NCBI GenBank assembly: GCA_039683095.1 | Contig: JBDKSB010000011.1 | Span: 177,342-241,341, forward strand | DNA from: Acidobacteriota bacterium | GTDB taxonomy: Bacteria; Acidobacteriota; Aminicenantia; Aminicenantales; Saccharicenantaceae | Reading direction: 5' to 3' | DNA length: 64,000 nucleotides | Shown: piece after piece, positions 7,581 through 19,143 of the stretch | How positions within the stretch are numbered: the stretch's first letter is position 1 | Layout: each line of letters starts with the position of its first letter | The notes under the pieces: generated by a model | Databases searched by the model: none | Told to the model about the DNA's origin: nothing | The model's input: only the letters and a program-made list of their open reading frames with translations | Program-made: the position numbers and the translations under genes

Positions 7581-9626
7581 TCAGATGACGGCGGAGGGAG
7601 GCGCCGGTTCGTCGGCGGCTCCGGCGTTCTTGAGCGGGATACGGATGAGGTAGAGGGCGATCAGCGCCAGGACGGCCAGGCCGCCGACGTAGAGGTCGAC
7701 GGCGCCGAAATATTTGCCGCCCTTGAACACCGTCGGGATGTCGACGTGGATTATGTTCTGCAGGAAGAAGAACTTCCAGGCCGCGCGGACCAGGCCCATC
7801 AGGCCCTCTCCGGCGATAAGACCGGCCGCGAGCAGGATGCCGACGTTGGTCGTCCGGGCCGTCTGCGCGGCGTTGAAATTCCGCTTGGCCATGGCCTTGT
7901 CGACCAGGCCCTTGATCATGCCGCCGACGAAGATGGCGAACGTCGTCTCGAGCGGCAGGTACATGCCGACCGCGACGAGCATGGGCGACTTGACCTGGAC
8001 CAGGATGAAGGCGAAGCCCATGAGCATGCCGACGATGACGAGGGGCCAGGCCATCTCGCCGCCGACGATGCCCTTGGCCAGCGCGGCCATCAGGCCGGCC
8101 TGGGGCGCGGGCAGGTCCTTGCTGCCGAAGGTGAACGCGCCGTTGAGGAGCATCAGCGGGAAGTACATGACCAGGGCGGCGACGAGGATCCCGAAGATGT
8201 TGCCGATCTGCATCTTGTAGGGCGTGCCGCCCAGGATGTGCCCGACCTTGAGGTCCTGGAGCATCTCGCCGGCGACGGCCGAAGAGACGCAGACGACGGC
8301 GGCGACGCCGAGGACGGCGGCGACGCCCTCCGTCCCGGTGGCCCCGACGAGGACCATCAGCAGGGCGGCGATGATCAGGGTCGACAGGGTCAGCCCCGAG
8401 ATGGGGTTGTTGGACGAGCCGATCGTCCCGACCAGGTTGCCGGAGACGGCGGCGAAGAAGAATCCGGCTATGGCCATGACCACCGCGGCCAACAGGGCCG
8501 AGCCGAACGACTTGGAGAAGGCCTGGTAGACGAAGACCATGAGGACGAAGGCCAGGGCCATGAGGGTCATGACGACCTTCGGGTTCAGGTCCTTCTCGAT
8601 CCGGGAGACTACCTCGCCCTGGCCAGCGGCCTTCTTGACGTCGCCGATCGAGCGCTTGAGGCCGGCGGCCAGGTTCTTGCGCATCTTGTAGAGGGTGTAG
8701 CCGGCGCCGACGAGCATGCCGCCGACGGCGATCGGCCGGATGATGAACTTCCAGACGTTGGTGACCAGGTCGACCCAGCCGATGTCGGCCGCGGCCGCGC
8801 CGGGCCCGTAGAACATCGGGATGAGCTGCGGGCCGAGGAAGTACATCAGCAGCGGGGCGAACAGGCCCCAGGCCAGGAGGCCGCCGGCGAAGTTGAGGGC
8901 GGCCAGGCGCGGGCCGATGATGTAGCCGACGCCGATGTAGGCGGGGAAGATGCCCGGCCCGGAGACGGCCACGGTCCCGCCGGTGCCGAGCGTCGGCGAG
9001 TCCTTGGCGGCGCCCAGGCGGACGAAGCTCGAGCCGATCCTGCCGACCTTGAGGATGAAGTCCTTGCTGGCCGAGAAGATCTGGATGACGCCCAGGGAGT
9101 AGATGAGCGCGCCCAGGCCCATGGCCTGGAAGAGGTGCTTCGAGCCCTGGCTGCCCTTCTGGCCGGCCTTGTGGATCTCGGCCGCGGCGACGGACTCGGG
9201 GAAGACGAGGTCGGGATCGGTGACCATGACCCGGCGCAGGAAGGTGACGAAGAGGATGCCGAGCAGGCCGCCGACGAACATCAGGAGCGTCGACTTGATG
9301 TAGGCGTCGAGGGTGTTGAAATTGGCCCAGGCCCCGGAGATGACGAAGGCCGGGATGGTGAAGATGGCCCCGGCGGCGATCGATTCGCCGATGGAGCCGA
9401 TCGTCCGGGCGATGTTCTCCTCGAGGATCGATCCCTTCATGATCCGCAGGACGGCCATGCCGATGACGGCGGCCGGGTAGGTGGCCGCGATGGTCATGCC
9501 CGCCCGGAGGCCAAGGTAGGCGTTGGCCGCGCCGAGGATGACGGTCAGGACGAGGCCGATCAGGACGGCCCGGAGGGTGAACTCCTTCTGGTCCGTTTTT
9601 TCGGGGACATAGGGCTGATAACTCAA
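7581..9626 (-). CDS. OPT-family oligopeptide/metal-chelate transporter
   Basis: Polytopic inner-membrane protein of 681 aa and many hydrophobic segments, typical of the bacterial branch of the oligopeptide transporter (OPT) superfamily. Characteristic stretches include AANAYLGLRAGMTIAATYPA near the N-terminus, FPESVAAAEIHKAG, and NNPISGLTLS in the second half. Members import small peptides or metal-siderophore complexes by proton coupling; the substrate here cannot be told. The start is TTG (9626-9624): no ATG occurs until residue 44, which lies after the first membrane helix, and AAAGGAG (9640-9634) sits 7 nt upstream. It is a single-gene unit with its own promoter and terminator. Confidence 0.9.
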   Translation of the reverse strand: MSYQPYVPEKTDQKEFTLRAVLIGLVLTVILGAANAYLGLRAGMTIAATYPAAVIGMAVLRIMKGSILEENIARTIGSIGESIAAGAIFTIPAFVISGAWANFNTLDAYIKSTLLMFVGGLLGILFVTFLRRVMVTDPDLVFPESVAAAEIHKAGQKGSQGSKHLFQAMGLGALIYSLGVIQIFSASKDFILKVGRIGSSFVRLGAAKDSPTLGTGGTVAVSGPGIFPAYIGVGYIIGPRLAALNFAGGLLAWGLFAPLLMYFLGPQLIPMFYGPGAAAADIGWVDLVTNVWKFIIRPIAVGGMLVGAGYTLYKMRKNLAAGLKRSIGDVKKAAGQGEVVSRIEKDLNPKVVMTLMALAFVLMVFVYQAFSKSFGSALLAAVVMAIAGFFFAAVSGNLVGTIGSSNNPISGLTLSTLIIAALLMVLVGATGTEGVAAVLGVAAVVCVSSAVAGEMLQDLKVGHILGGTPYKMQIGNIFGILVAALVMYFPLMLLNGAFTFGSKDLPAPQAGLMAALAKGIVGGEMAWPLVIVGMLMGFAFILVQVKSPMLVAVGMYLPLETTFAIFVGGMIKGLVDKAMAKRNFNAAQTARTTNVGILLAAGLIAGEGLMGLVRAAWKFFFLQNIIHVDIPTVFKGGKYFGAVDLYVGGLAVLALIALYLIRIPLKNAGAADEPAPPSAVI

Positions 9627-9633
9627 GGGCGGA

Positions 9634-9640
9634 CTCCTTT
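9634..9640 (-). promoter_or_regulatory. Ribosome-binding site supporting a TTG start
   Basis: AAAGGAG on the minus strand, 7 nt before TTG 9626. It decides the start of the OPT gene because no in-frame ATG is nearby. Confidence 0.6.
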
Positions 9641-9681
9641 CGGAAGGTGGCGGGCCGCGCGCCGCGCGCGAACCCTGTACC

Positions 9682-9711
9682 TTCTTAATGGAAAATCGGC
9701 CCCAAAGTCAA
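9682..9711 (-). promoter_or_regulatory. Promoter of the OPT transporter gene
   Basis: Minus strand -35 TTGACT (9711-9706), 18-bp spacer, -10 TAAGAA (9687-9682). It is divergent from the mreB promoter. Confidence 0.5.
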
Positions 9712-9739
9712 GCCGGGAAACGCCTTCCGGGGGCCGTAT

Positions 9740-9768
9740 TTGCTTCGGCCGGGGAAATGTGCTACAAA
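9740..9768 (+). promoter_or_regulatory. Promoter of the mreB operon
   Basis: -35 TTGCTT (9740-9745), 17-bp spacer, -10 TACAAA (9763-9768). The mreB ATG is at 9793. Confidence 0.5.
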
Positions 9769-9792
9769 AGGCGGGACGGAGAGAAGCCGAAC

Positions 9793-10824
<1,032 letters not shown>

Positions 10825-10855
10825 GGGACCAGGCCGCGGCTGTGCGAGAGGTTCC

Positions 10856-11698
10856 ATGCCCCTTGGGGTGAAACGTCGAGGCGCGCTGGTCCTGCTGGGA
10901 TTGACGGCCTTCCATGTCCTGCTCGTCTCCATCCAGGTGCCTCGGGGGGCCGAGAAATCGTACTTCGAGAGGGGCGTCTTCTTCCTGTTCGCCCCCGTCC
11001 AGCAGGCCGCGACCGGCGCGGTCCGCGGCCTCGGCTCGCTCTGGCGGAATTACTTCGACCTGCGCCGGGTCCGGGCCGAGAACAAGGCCCTCAAGCTGAA
11101 GAACTTCTTCCTGTCCCAGGACCTCCGCTTCCTCGAGGACCGCCTGAAGCTGGCCGGGTCCGAGGCCCAGGTCCGGGAGAGCCTGGCGGATTTCGAGGGC
11201 TCGATCGTCACGGCCCGGGTCATCGGGGTCGACAGCGTCAACCCCCACCAGTCCATCGTCATCAACAAGGGCAGCCTCGACGGCGTCGGCCGCGACATGG
11301 CCGTCTGCGACCGGACCGGGGCCCTGGTCGGCCGGACCATCCCGCCGATCGGCTTCAGGGAGGCCATGGTCCAGCTGATCACCGACAAGGACAGCAGCGT
11401 CAGCGTCAAGTCGGTCGTCACCGGCCTGACCGGGTCGGTGACGGGGCGGGCCGCCGCCCTCTGCGATCTACGCTATGTCCTGGCCAGCGTCGGCGGCGCG
11501 GACGCGAAGGGGGAGGAGGTCCGGACGACGGGCTTCGACAAGATCTACCCGGCCGGCCTCCCCGTCGGGGTCATCCAGTCGGTGGACCCGGACGTGGCTT
11601 CGCCGATCTTCCGCCGCATCGTCGTCGCGCCGTACTTCCGCTTCGACACGATCGACATCGTCGCGGTCCTGACCAGGCGCCCGGGAGGCGGGGGATGA
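10856..11698 (+). CDS. mreC: Rod-shape-determining protein MreC
   Basis: Periplasmic scaffold of the elongasome that binds and activates PBP2. It has 280 aa: a membrane helix (about 10-28), a coiled coil (about 65-105), then the two beta barrels with GVDSVNPHQSIVINKGS and the C-terminal YPAGLPVGVI segment. It follows mreB by 31 bp and overlaps mreD by 4 bp. Confidence 0.96.
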   Translation: MPLGVKRRGALVLLGLTAFHVLLVSIQVPRGAEKSYFERGVFFLFAPVQQAATGAVRGLGSLWRNYFDLRRVRAENKALKLKNFFLSQDLRFLEDRLKLAGSEAQVRESLADFEGSIVTARVIGVDSVNPHQSIVINKGSLDGVGRDMAVCDRTGALVGRTIPPIGFREAMVQLITDKDSSVSVKSVVTGLTGSVTGRAAALCDLRYVLASVGGADAKGEEVRTTGFDKIYPAGLPVGVIQSVDPDVASPIFRRIVVAPYFRFDTIDIVAVLTRRPGGGG

Positions 11699-12201
11699 GG
11701 GAGACCGCGGTCAAGGACATCCTGAGGGCCGTCCTGGCCACGGCCCTGGCCGTGTTCGTCTACTCCGTGGCCGGCGCCGGGGCGCCGGCCCTGCTCGTCG
11801 TCTTCAACGCCTTCTCCGTCGTCGTCCTGTACTTCGCCGTCCGCCGCGGCGAGATCTTCGGCGCCGTGCTGGGGACGATGGCCGGCCTGGTCCAGGACGC
11901 CTTCTCCCTCGGCGTCTTCGGCGTCGCCGGCCTGACCAAGACCCTGCTCGGCTTCTGGGCCGGATTCATCTCCCGGAGGATCGACGTCGCCTCGTTCGGC
12001 CGCAACATCCTGTTCACCTTCGCCCTGTCCTTTCTCGAGATGGCCCTGTGGGTGCTCCTCACGGCCGTCGTCCGGCTGAGATCGGTGAACCTCGAGGGCG
12101 GGCTCGTCGCCCTGCAGCCCGTCATCACCGCGGTCCTCGTGAGCGGCCTGCTTGCCCTCGATCGCCGGCAGGCGCGGACCCGGAGCTCCCGAGGCGCCTG
12201 A
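11695..12201 (+). CDS. mreD: Rod-shape-determining protein MreD
   Basis: Small multi-spanning inner-membrane protein of 168 aa with about five hydrophobic helices, acidic/charged only at the ends. MreD is poorly conserved in sequence, so the call rests on its size, membrane topology, the segment GLVQDAFSLGVFGVAGLTK, and its place between mreC and mrdA. It overlaps both neighbours (ATGA with mreC, TGATG with mrdA). Confidence 0.92.
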   Translation: MRETAVKDILRAVLATALAVFVYSVAGAGAPALLVVFNAFSVVVLYFAVRRGEIFGAVLGTMAGLVQDAFSLGVFGVAGLTKTLLGFWAGFISRRIDVASFGRNILFTFALSFLEMALWVLLTAVVRLRSVNLEGGLVALQPVITAVLVSGLLALDRRQARTRSSRGA

Positions 12202-14018
12202 TGTCGCAGGATCACATCTACGAGGACCTCTCGCTCGTCGTCCGCCGGTCCCGGACGGTCTTCTGGATCGTGGCCGGCCTGACCTTCTTCGCCCTGTCCT
12301 ATTACTGGAAGCTCCAGATCCTGGATCACCGGAAATACGAGCAGATGGCCGAGGCCAACCGGAGCCGGATGCGGGTGCTGGCCGCGCCGCGGGGCCTCAT
12401 CCGCGACCGGAACGGCGATATCCTGGCCGACAACGTGGCCTCGTTCGACATCGCCTTCGTTCGCGAGAACGTCAAGGACGAGGCCGCGGCTTACCCCGGG
12501 ATCAGCCGCCTGCTGGGGATCGACGAGGCGACCCTGCGGGCCCGCATCGACATGCACCGCGACCTGCCGCTGTGGGAGCCGATCGTCATCGCCGACCGCC
12601 TGGGCCCCAACGACGTCGCGCCCGTCGAGAGCCGGCGGCTCGAGTTCCCCGAGCTCGTCGTCGAGGCCGAGCCGCGGCGGACCTACCCCGGCGGGACTCT
12701 GGCCGCCCACGTCCTGGGCTACCTCCAGGAGCCCACGGTCGACGAGATCCGGGCCCGCCCGGACCGGAAGTACCGGCCGGGGCAGATGGTCGGCAAGAGC
12801 GGCGTCGAGCGGGCATACGACGACGTCCTGAAGGGCCAGGACGGCTCCATCTACGAGATCGTGGACAGCCTCGGCCGGGTGATCGAGGAAGGCGGCCGCG
12901 TCTACCCGATCCAGGGGCACGACCTCAGGCTGACCATCGACCGCCGGCTCCAGGCCGAGGCCGAGCGGGCGCTCGAGGGCCGCGAAGGCGTCATCGTCGC
13001 CCTCGCGGCCGATACGGGGAACGTCCTGGCCCTGGCCAGCTCCCCGACCTTCGACCCGAACAAGTTCATCACCCGGTTCACCCCGCAGGAGTGGCTGGCG
13101 CTCCAGAGCGACCCGCTCTCGCCGCTGGAGAACCGGTCGATCCGCGGCCTCTATGCGCCGGGATCGATCTTCAAGCTGGTCATGGGCCTGGGCGGGCTCG
13201 GCCTCGGCTTCGTCACCCCGGACACGACGGTCTACTGCTCGGGCTCGGCCGAGATCTACGGGACGGTGCGCCACTGCTGGTTCGCGCCCGGGCACGGCTC
13301 CATGGATCTGGCCGACGCGATCAAGAATTCGTGCAACATCTACTTCTATTCGCTCGGCCGGCGCATGAGCATCGACCAGATCGCCCAGGCCGCCGGCCGC
13401 CTCGGCCTTGGCCGCCGGACGGGCCTGGACCTGCCCGGCGAAAAGGATGGCCTCGTCCCGAGCAGCGACTGGAAGAAGAAGGCCCTCAACGCACCCTGGT
13501 ATCCCGGGGAGACCATCTCCGTGGCCATCGGCCAGGGCCAGCTCCAGGTGACGCCGATGCAGGTCGCCGCCATGACGGCCCGGATCGCCGGCCGGGGCAG
13601 GCCGGTCCGGCCCCGGCTCGTCGAAACCGGCCCGCCCGGGCCCGCCGAGGGGGAGCCCGCGCCGCCCGGGCCCGGCGATCCGCCGGCGTTCTCCCCGGCG
13701 ACCTACGAGGCCGTCATCGCCGGCATGTGGAAGTCGGTCAACGACGGCGGCACGGGCCAGGGGGCCCGCGTCGCCGATTTCGACGTCTGCGGCAAGACGG
13801 GCTCGACCCAGACAATGAGCCGCGAGAACGCCGAGCGGCTGGCCCGGGCCGGCCACCCAGTCAAGACCCATTCCTGGTTCTCCGGCTTCGCTCCCCGGGT
13901 CAACCCGAAGATCGTGGTGACCGTCCTGGTCGAGTTCGGCGGCGGCGGCGGGGCGACGGCCGCTCCGGTAGCTGGCCGGATCTTCGACGTCTTCAAGCAT
14001 GAGGCGGCCGGGCAATGA
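12201..14018 (+). CDS. mrdA: Penicillin-binding protein 2, peptidoglycan transpeptidase
   Basis: Elongation-specific class B PBP that cross-links peptidoglycan and works with RodA. It has 605 aa: an N-terminal membrane helix (about 20-40), a non-penicillin-binding dimerisation domain containing APRGLIRDRNGDILADN (starting near residue 62), and a C-terminal transpeptidase. Catalytic motifs are SIFK (nucleophile S322, K325), SCN (S377-N379) and KTG (K532-G534). ATG 12201 overlaps the mreD stop by one base. The C-terminus is short after KTG, as expected for PBP2. It overlaps rodA by 4 bp. Confidence 0.96.
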   Translation: MSQDHIYEDLSLVVRRSRTVFWIVAGLTFFALSYYWKLQILDHRKYEQMAEANRSRMRVLAAPRGLIRDRNGDILADNVASFDIAFVRENVKDEAAAYPGISRLLGIDEATLRARIDMHRDLPLWEPIVIADRLGPNDVAPVESRRLEFPELVVEAEPRRTYPGGTLAAHVLGYLQEPTVDEIRARPDRKYRPGQMVGKSGVERAYDDVLKGQDGSIYEIVDSLGRVIEEGGRVYPIQGHDLRLTIDRRLQAEAERALEGREGVIVALAADTGNVLALASSPTFDPNKFITRFTPQEWLALQSDPLSPLENRSIRGLYAPGSIFKLVMGLGGLGLGFVTPDTTVYCSGSAEIYGTVRHCWFAPGHGSMDLADAIKNSCNIYFYSLGRRMSIDQIAQAAGRLGLGRRTGLDLPGEKDGLVPSSDWKKKALNAPWYPGETISVAIGQGQLQVTPMQVAAMTARIAGRGRPVRPRLVETGPPGPAEGEPAPPGPGDPPAFSPATYEAVIAGMWKSVNDGGTGQGARVADFDVCGKTGSTQTMSRENAERLARAGHPVKTHSWFSGFAPRVNPKIVVTVLVEFGGGGGATAAPVAGRIFDVFKHEAAGQ

Positions 14019-15112
14019 TCATGATCGACCGGCGGCTCGTCCGCGAAATCGACTGGGTGCTCCTGGCGCTCGTCCTCGCCCAGTCGCTCATCGGCGCCGC
14101 CTTCATCTACAGCTCGTCCCATTTCCTGCCGGGCGCCTACTCCGTGCGCCAGCTCATCTGGATCGGCATCTCGCTCCTGGCCCTCTTCCTCGTCCTGGCC
14201 GTCGACTACAAGTTCTTCGTCGCGCTCTCCGGCTATTTCTACGGGCTCGTCATCCTGCTCCTGGCCGCGATGCTGGTGTTCGCCCGGCTGGTGGCCGGCA
14301 CCCGGAGCTGGCTGACCTTCGGGCTGATGCAGCTCCAGCCCTCGGAGCTGGCCAAGATCGTCATGATCCTTGTCTTCGCCCGGATCTTCGCCGAATACAA
14401 GAGCCCGTATCTGACGACGCACCACACCCTCGGGGCGCTCCTCGTCGCCGGCGTGCCCCTCCTGCTCATCGTCGCCCAGCCCGACCTGGGCACGGCCATG
14501 ACCTTCCTGGCCATCATCGGCGGATCGTTCATCCTGGCCGGGCTGAAGCGCAAGACGATCATCCTGCTGGTCGTCGCCGCCCTGGCCCTGGGCATCGGCG
14601 GCTGGAACCTCGGCCTCAAGGACTACCAGAAGAAGCGGGTCACGACCCTGATCAACCCGGCCGGCGACCCGCGCGGCTCGGGCTACCAGGTCAACCAGTC
14701 GAAGATCGCCATCGGCTCCGGCGGCCTGGCCGGCAAGGGCTTCACCCGGGGCACGCAGAGCCGGCTCCGGTTCCTGCCGGCCCGGCACACGGACTTCATC
14801 TTCTCCGTCATCGGCGAGGAGACGGGCTTCATCGGCGTCCTGGCCGTCATGGCCCTCTATTTCGCCATGCTGGCCCGGATGTTCCTGGCCGTGCCCAAGG
14901 CCCGCGACCGGGCCGGGGTCTACATCGTCTTCACGGCCTCGCTCCTCATCGCCTTCCAATTCCTGGTCAACGTCCTCATGATCGTCGGGCTCTTCCCGGT
15001 CGTCGGGATCACCCTGCCGTTCCTGAGCTACGGCGGATCGTCGCTCCTGACGAGCTATGTCGCCGTCGGGCTGGTCCTGAACGTCCGGATGAGGCGGTTC
15101 GCCAATGTCTGA
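14015..15112 (+). CDS. rodA: Peptidoglycan glycosyltransferase RodA (SEDS family)
   Basis: Inner-membrane glycan polymerase partnering with PBP2. It has 365 aa and about ten membrane helices. SEDS hallmarks are present: GTRSWLTFGLMQLQPSELAK, QPDLGTAMT, the RLRFLPARHTDFIFSVIGEE stretch, and the C-terminal LPFLSYGGSSLL. It overlaps mrdA by 4 bp upstream and the radical SAM gene by 8 bp downstream. Confidence 0.97.
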   Translation: MIMIDRRLVREIDWVLLALVLAQSLIGAAFIYSSSHFLPGAYSVRQLIWIGISLLALFLVLAVDYKFFVALSGYFYGLVILLLAAMLVFARLVAGTRSWLTFGLMQLQPSELAKIVMILVFARIFAEYKSPYLTTHHTLGALLVAGVPLLLIVAQPDLGTAMTFLAIIGGSFILAGLKRKTIILLVVAALALGIGGWNLGLKDYQKKRVTTLINPAGDPRGSGYQVNQSKIAIGSGGLAGKGFTRGTQSRLRFLPARHTDFIFSVIGEETGFIGVLAVMALYFAMLARMFLAVPKARDRAGVYIVFTASLLIAFQFLVNVLMIVGLFPVVGITLPFLSYGGSSLLTSYVAVGLVLNVRMRRFANV

Positions 15113-17597
15113 CCGGGCCCCCCTGGGGGGCGTCCTGGCCCGGGTCGAGAAGCCGGGCCGCTATGTCGGCGGCGAATGGAACGAGATCCGCAAGAACCCG
15201 GCCCGGGTCCGGACCAAGATCGTCCTGGCCTTCCCCGACGTCTACGAGATCGGCATGTCCTATCTCGGCCAGAAGATCCTGTACGCCCGGCTCAACAAGG
15301 ACCGGGACGTCCTGGCCGAGCGGGTCTTCGCGCCGTGGCCGGACCTCGAGCGGGAGCTGCGGGGGGCCGGGCTGCCTCTGGCCAGCCTGGAGAACGGCCT
15401 TCCCCTGCGCGACTTCGACATCGTCGGCTTCTCGCTGCTCTACGAGCTCAACTATTCCAACGTCCTGACCATCCTCGACCTCGGCGGCATCCCCCTGACC
15501 GCCGCGGAGAGGGGAGAGGGCGACCCGCTGGTCATCGCCGGCGGGCCGGCCGCCTTCAATCCCGAGCCGGTCGCGGACCTCTTCGACCTCATCTTCATCG
15601 GCGACGGCGAAGAGGGCTTCCCCGAGATCGTCGGGGCCGCCGCGGACATGAAGCGGCGGAACCTGCCGCGCCGGGAGCGCCTGCGCGAGCTGGCCCGGAT
15701 CGCGGGCGCCTACGTCCCATCCCTCTACCGGGCCGAGGCGGCTGAGGGTTCTCGGCTGGCCGTGCCCCGGCCCGGGGCCGGCGCCCCGGCGGCGGTCCGC
15801 AAGCGCCTGGCCCGGGATTTCGCCCGGTCGCCGTTCCCGGAGAAGATCGTGGTGCCCGGCCTGCGGGTCGTCTTCGACCGGGTGGCCATCGAGGCGGCCC
15901 GGGGCTGCCCGCAGAGCTGCCGCTTCTGCCAGGCTTCGACGCTCTACTTCCCGCACCGTCCCAAGGACCCGGGCGTCATCTGCCGGACGGCGCTCGCCAG
16001 CCTGCGCCAGACGGGCTACGAGGACCTGTCCCTGTCCGCCCTTTCGGTCGGCGACCATCCCCAGCTCGAGGCGGTGGTCGGGGCGCTCATGGACGACCTG
16101 GCCCGGGAGAAGATCTCGCTCTCGCTGTCGTCCCTCCGGCCGGGGCGGCTGTCGCGCGAGCTGGTGGCGAATATCCTCAAGGTCCGCAAGACCGGCTTCA
16201 CCCTGGTCCCCGAGGCCGGCACCGAGCGCCTGCGGGCCGTCATCAACAAGAAGCTCGACGCCGCCGAGATCCGCGACGCCCTGACCTTCGCCTTCGAAGG
16301 CGGCTGGCAGCTGGTCAAGCTCTACTTCATGGTCGGGCTGCCGACCGAGACCGACGAGGACGTGGCCGGGATCGTCGACCTGGTCCGCGACGTCCTCGAC
16401 CTCGGCCGGTCCATCCTGGGATCGACGCCGCGCGTCCACGTCAGCGTGTCCTCGTTCATCCCCAAGCCGCACACGCCTTTCCAGTGGCTGGGCATGGAGG
16501 ACGAGGCCCGGCTCGCGGCCAAGCAGGATCTCGTGCGGCGGGAGCTCCGCCGCTTCCGCACGGTCGAGGTCAAGACCCATCCCCTGAACACGTCCGTCCT
16601 CGAGGCCGTCTTCTCCCGGGGCGACCGCCGGCTCGGCCCGGTCCTCGTCGACGCCTGGCGGCGCGGCGCGCGCTTCGACGGCTGGGACGACAAGCTCGAT
16701 CTTCGGGCCTGGCAGGACGCCTTCGCCGCGGCCGGGATCGATCCCCGGGACTACCTCCTGCCGCTGCCCCGGGAAGCCGTCCTGCCCTGGGACCATATCG
16801 ACACGAGGATCAGGAAGAGCCGGCTGGCCGCCGAGCTCGAGGCCGCGCTCCGGGCCGAGCGCACGCCCGATTGCCTGGAGCGTTCCTGCGGCGAGTGCCG
16901 CGGCTGCGACGAGCGGGCCTGGAAGGCGCCCTCGCGGCCGGCCCGGATCAGGCCCGTGCCGCCGGCCGCAGGGCCGGCGGGGGAACCGGCGGGGACGACC
17001 CTCCGCTACCGGGCCTTCTATGCGAAGCGCGGCAAGGCCCGCTTCCTGTCCCATATCGACCTCATCCACATCATCCAGAGGAGCTTCCGGCGGGCCGGGC
17101 TGGAGGTCCGCAAGACCCAGGGCTTCCACCCGAAGATGGACTTCTCCTACGGGCCGGCCCTGCCGCTCGGCATGGAAGCCCTGAAAGAGGTCCTGGAGTT
17201 CCGGACGGAGCGCCGCCTCGACCCCGCGGATTTCCTGGCCAGGATCAACCGCAGCGTTCCGCCGGGCCTACGCTTCTCGGGGCTGGAAGAGGTCGCGGCC
17301 GGAGCCCCGTCTCTCCACAAGGCGACGGAGCGGCTGGTCTATTCGCTCGACCGGGCCGGCGAAGGCCTGGGCCCGCGCCGGAGCGCCCGGGAGATAAGGC
17401 AGGCGTTGAGCCGGCTGGCGGGAGCCCCCGGCGGGGCGCCCGCCCCGGAGGTCCGGTTCGCGGGACGCCGGATCGTCTTCACCCTGCCTCCCGACCCGGG
17501 CAAGGGGGGCCGGATCCAGGACATCGTCGCCGGGATCTTCGGCGCCGCCGAGCCCGCCTTCCTGATCCGGCGGGACGAGATCGCCCTGAAAAATTGA
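15105..17597 (+). CDS. Radical SAM protein, B12-binding-type N-terminus fused to DUF2344 domain
   Basis: Fusion of 830 aa. The N-terminal B12-binding-like fold (about 25-170, with VIAGGPAAFNPEP) and radical SAM core correspond to the TIGR03960 family; the C-terminal third (about 630-800, with AFYAKRGKARFLSHIDL and GFHPKMDFSYGPALPLG) is a DUF2344/TIGR03936 domain. SAM-cluster cysteines are C268, C272 and C275 (CPQSCRFC). A further Cys-rich patch, CLERSCGECRGC, joins the two parts. In many bacteria these two families are adjacent or fused and sit between rodA and RNase G/ribosomal protein genes; here the RNase G gene is missing. The function is not established; tRNA or ribosome modification has been suggested by context. 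Confidence 0.88.
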   Translation: MSDRAPLGGVLARVEKPGRYVGGEWNEIRKNPARVRTKIVLAFPDVYEIGMSYLGQKILYARLNKDRDVLAERVFAPWPDLERELRGAGLPLASLENGLPLRDFDIVGFSLLYELNYSNVLTILDLGGIPLTAAERGEGDPLVIAGGPAAFNPEPVADLFDLIFIGDGEEGFPEIVGAAADMKRRNLPRRERLRELARIAGAYVPSLYRAEAAEGSRLAVPRPGAGAPAAVRKRLARDFARSPFPEKIVVPGLRVVFDRVAIEAARGCPQSCRFCQASTLYFPHRPKDPGVICRTALASLRQTGYEDLSLSALSVGDHPQLEAVVGALMDDLAREKISLSLSSLRPGRLSRELVANILKVRKTGFTLVPEAGTERLRAVINKKLDAAEIRDALTFAFEGGWQLVKLYFMVGLPTETDEDVAGIVDLVRDVLDLGRSILGSTPRVHVSVSSFIPKPHTPFQWLGMEDEARLAAKQDLVRRELRRFRTVEVKTHPLNTSVLEAVFSRGDRRLGPVLVDAWRRGARFDGWDDKLDLRAWQDAFAAAGIDPRDYLLPLPREAVLPWDHIDTRIRKSRLAAELEAALRAERTPDCLERSCGECRGCDERAWKAPSRPARIRPVPPAAGPAGEPAGTTLRYRAFYAKRGKARFLSHIDLIHIIQRSFRRAGLEVRKTQGFHPKMDFSYGPALPLGMEALKEVLEFRTERRLDPADFLARINRSVPPGLRFSGLEEVAAGAPSLHKATERLVYSLDRAGEGLGPRRSAREIRQALSRLAGAPGGAPAPEVRFAGRRIVFTLPPDPGKGGRIQDIVAGIFGAAEPAFLIRRDEIALKN

Positions 17598-17622
17598 CAC
17601 ATCCCTCCGAATCCGATACGAT
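17594..17622 (+). promoter_or_regulatory. Promoter of acyl-CoA dehydrogenase gene
   Basis: -35 TTGACA (17594-17599), exact 17-bp spacer, -10 TACGAT (17617-17622). The -35 begins inside the stop codon region of the upstream gene. Confidence 0.65.
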
Positions 17623-17626
17623 TCGG
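17607..17626. promoter_or_regulatory. Candidate operator over the acyl-CoA dehydrogenase -10
   Basis: Inverted repeat CCGAATC-N6-GATTCGG (17607-17613 / 17620-17626), perfect in both arms and covering the -10. It is a plausible repressor site, for example for a TetR- or GntR-type fatty-acid regulator; no such regulator is encoded nearby. Confidence 0.5.
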
Positions 17627-17653
17627 CATGAATTTCCCAGGGGAGAATCAACC

Positions 17654-18808
<1,155 letters not shown>

Positions 18809-18826
18809 AGACCGCGTGTTGGGCAG

Positions 18827-19103
18827 TCCCCTCTCTCCGGCTTAGCTCAGGGTATTGCCTCTGGCTCCCCGGCCGGCGGGGAGCGGACTCTTGGGAGCGG
18901 ACCTCAGAATCACGGCTGAGCACTCGAGGCCGGGATTCCGATAAATATCTTAGGCAAGCGCTTTCTTCAGAAATTCCCCGGCCCCGCCCCTTCGAGCCGC
19001 TCCGGTGCGGCGCTGATGGTCGCTTCGGAGACTCCGCTCCCTGCCGGTCCCCCCTCCAAGGACGGGGATCTTCGAAGCAATACCCATCGCAGCCGCGAGA
19101 GGG
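18827..19103 (-). repeat. Dispersed intergenic repeat, copy A (inverted)
   Basis: The 335-bp gap 18809-19143 is filled by this element and has no gene. Read on the minus strand it matches copy B (39160-39397) from the segment GGCAGGGAGCGGAGTC through GAAAGCGCTT and CGGCCTCGAGTGCTC to GGAGTCCGCTCC. It matches copy C (20631-20811) in its two outer parts (CCTCTCGCGGC..GCGATGGG and CCCTGAGC..AAGCCG). Between the conserved flanks it holds a local hairpin (GCCGC 18996-19000 / GCGGC 19007-19011). It lacks the terminal CTCCCG hairpin seen in B and C. Confidence 0.75.
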
Positions 19104-19143
19104 ATGCCAGCAAGCGGGATAAAGAGCCGTGGATGCAGGCTGC

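Noticed and set aside
11760..14015. Long minus-strand frame opposite mreD-mrdA
   Set aside because: Antisense of real genes with conserved catalytic motifs; no start signal.
18809..19143. Possible small gene between the acyl-CoA dehydrogenase and the thioredoxin-like gene
   Set aside because: The region is a copy of a dispersed repeat found in three other gaps; its frames are not conserved between copies.
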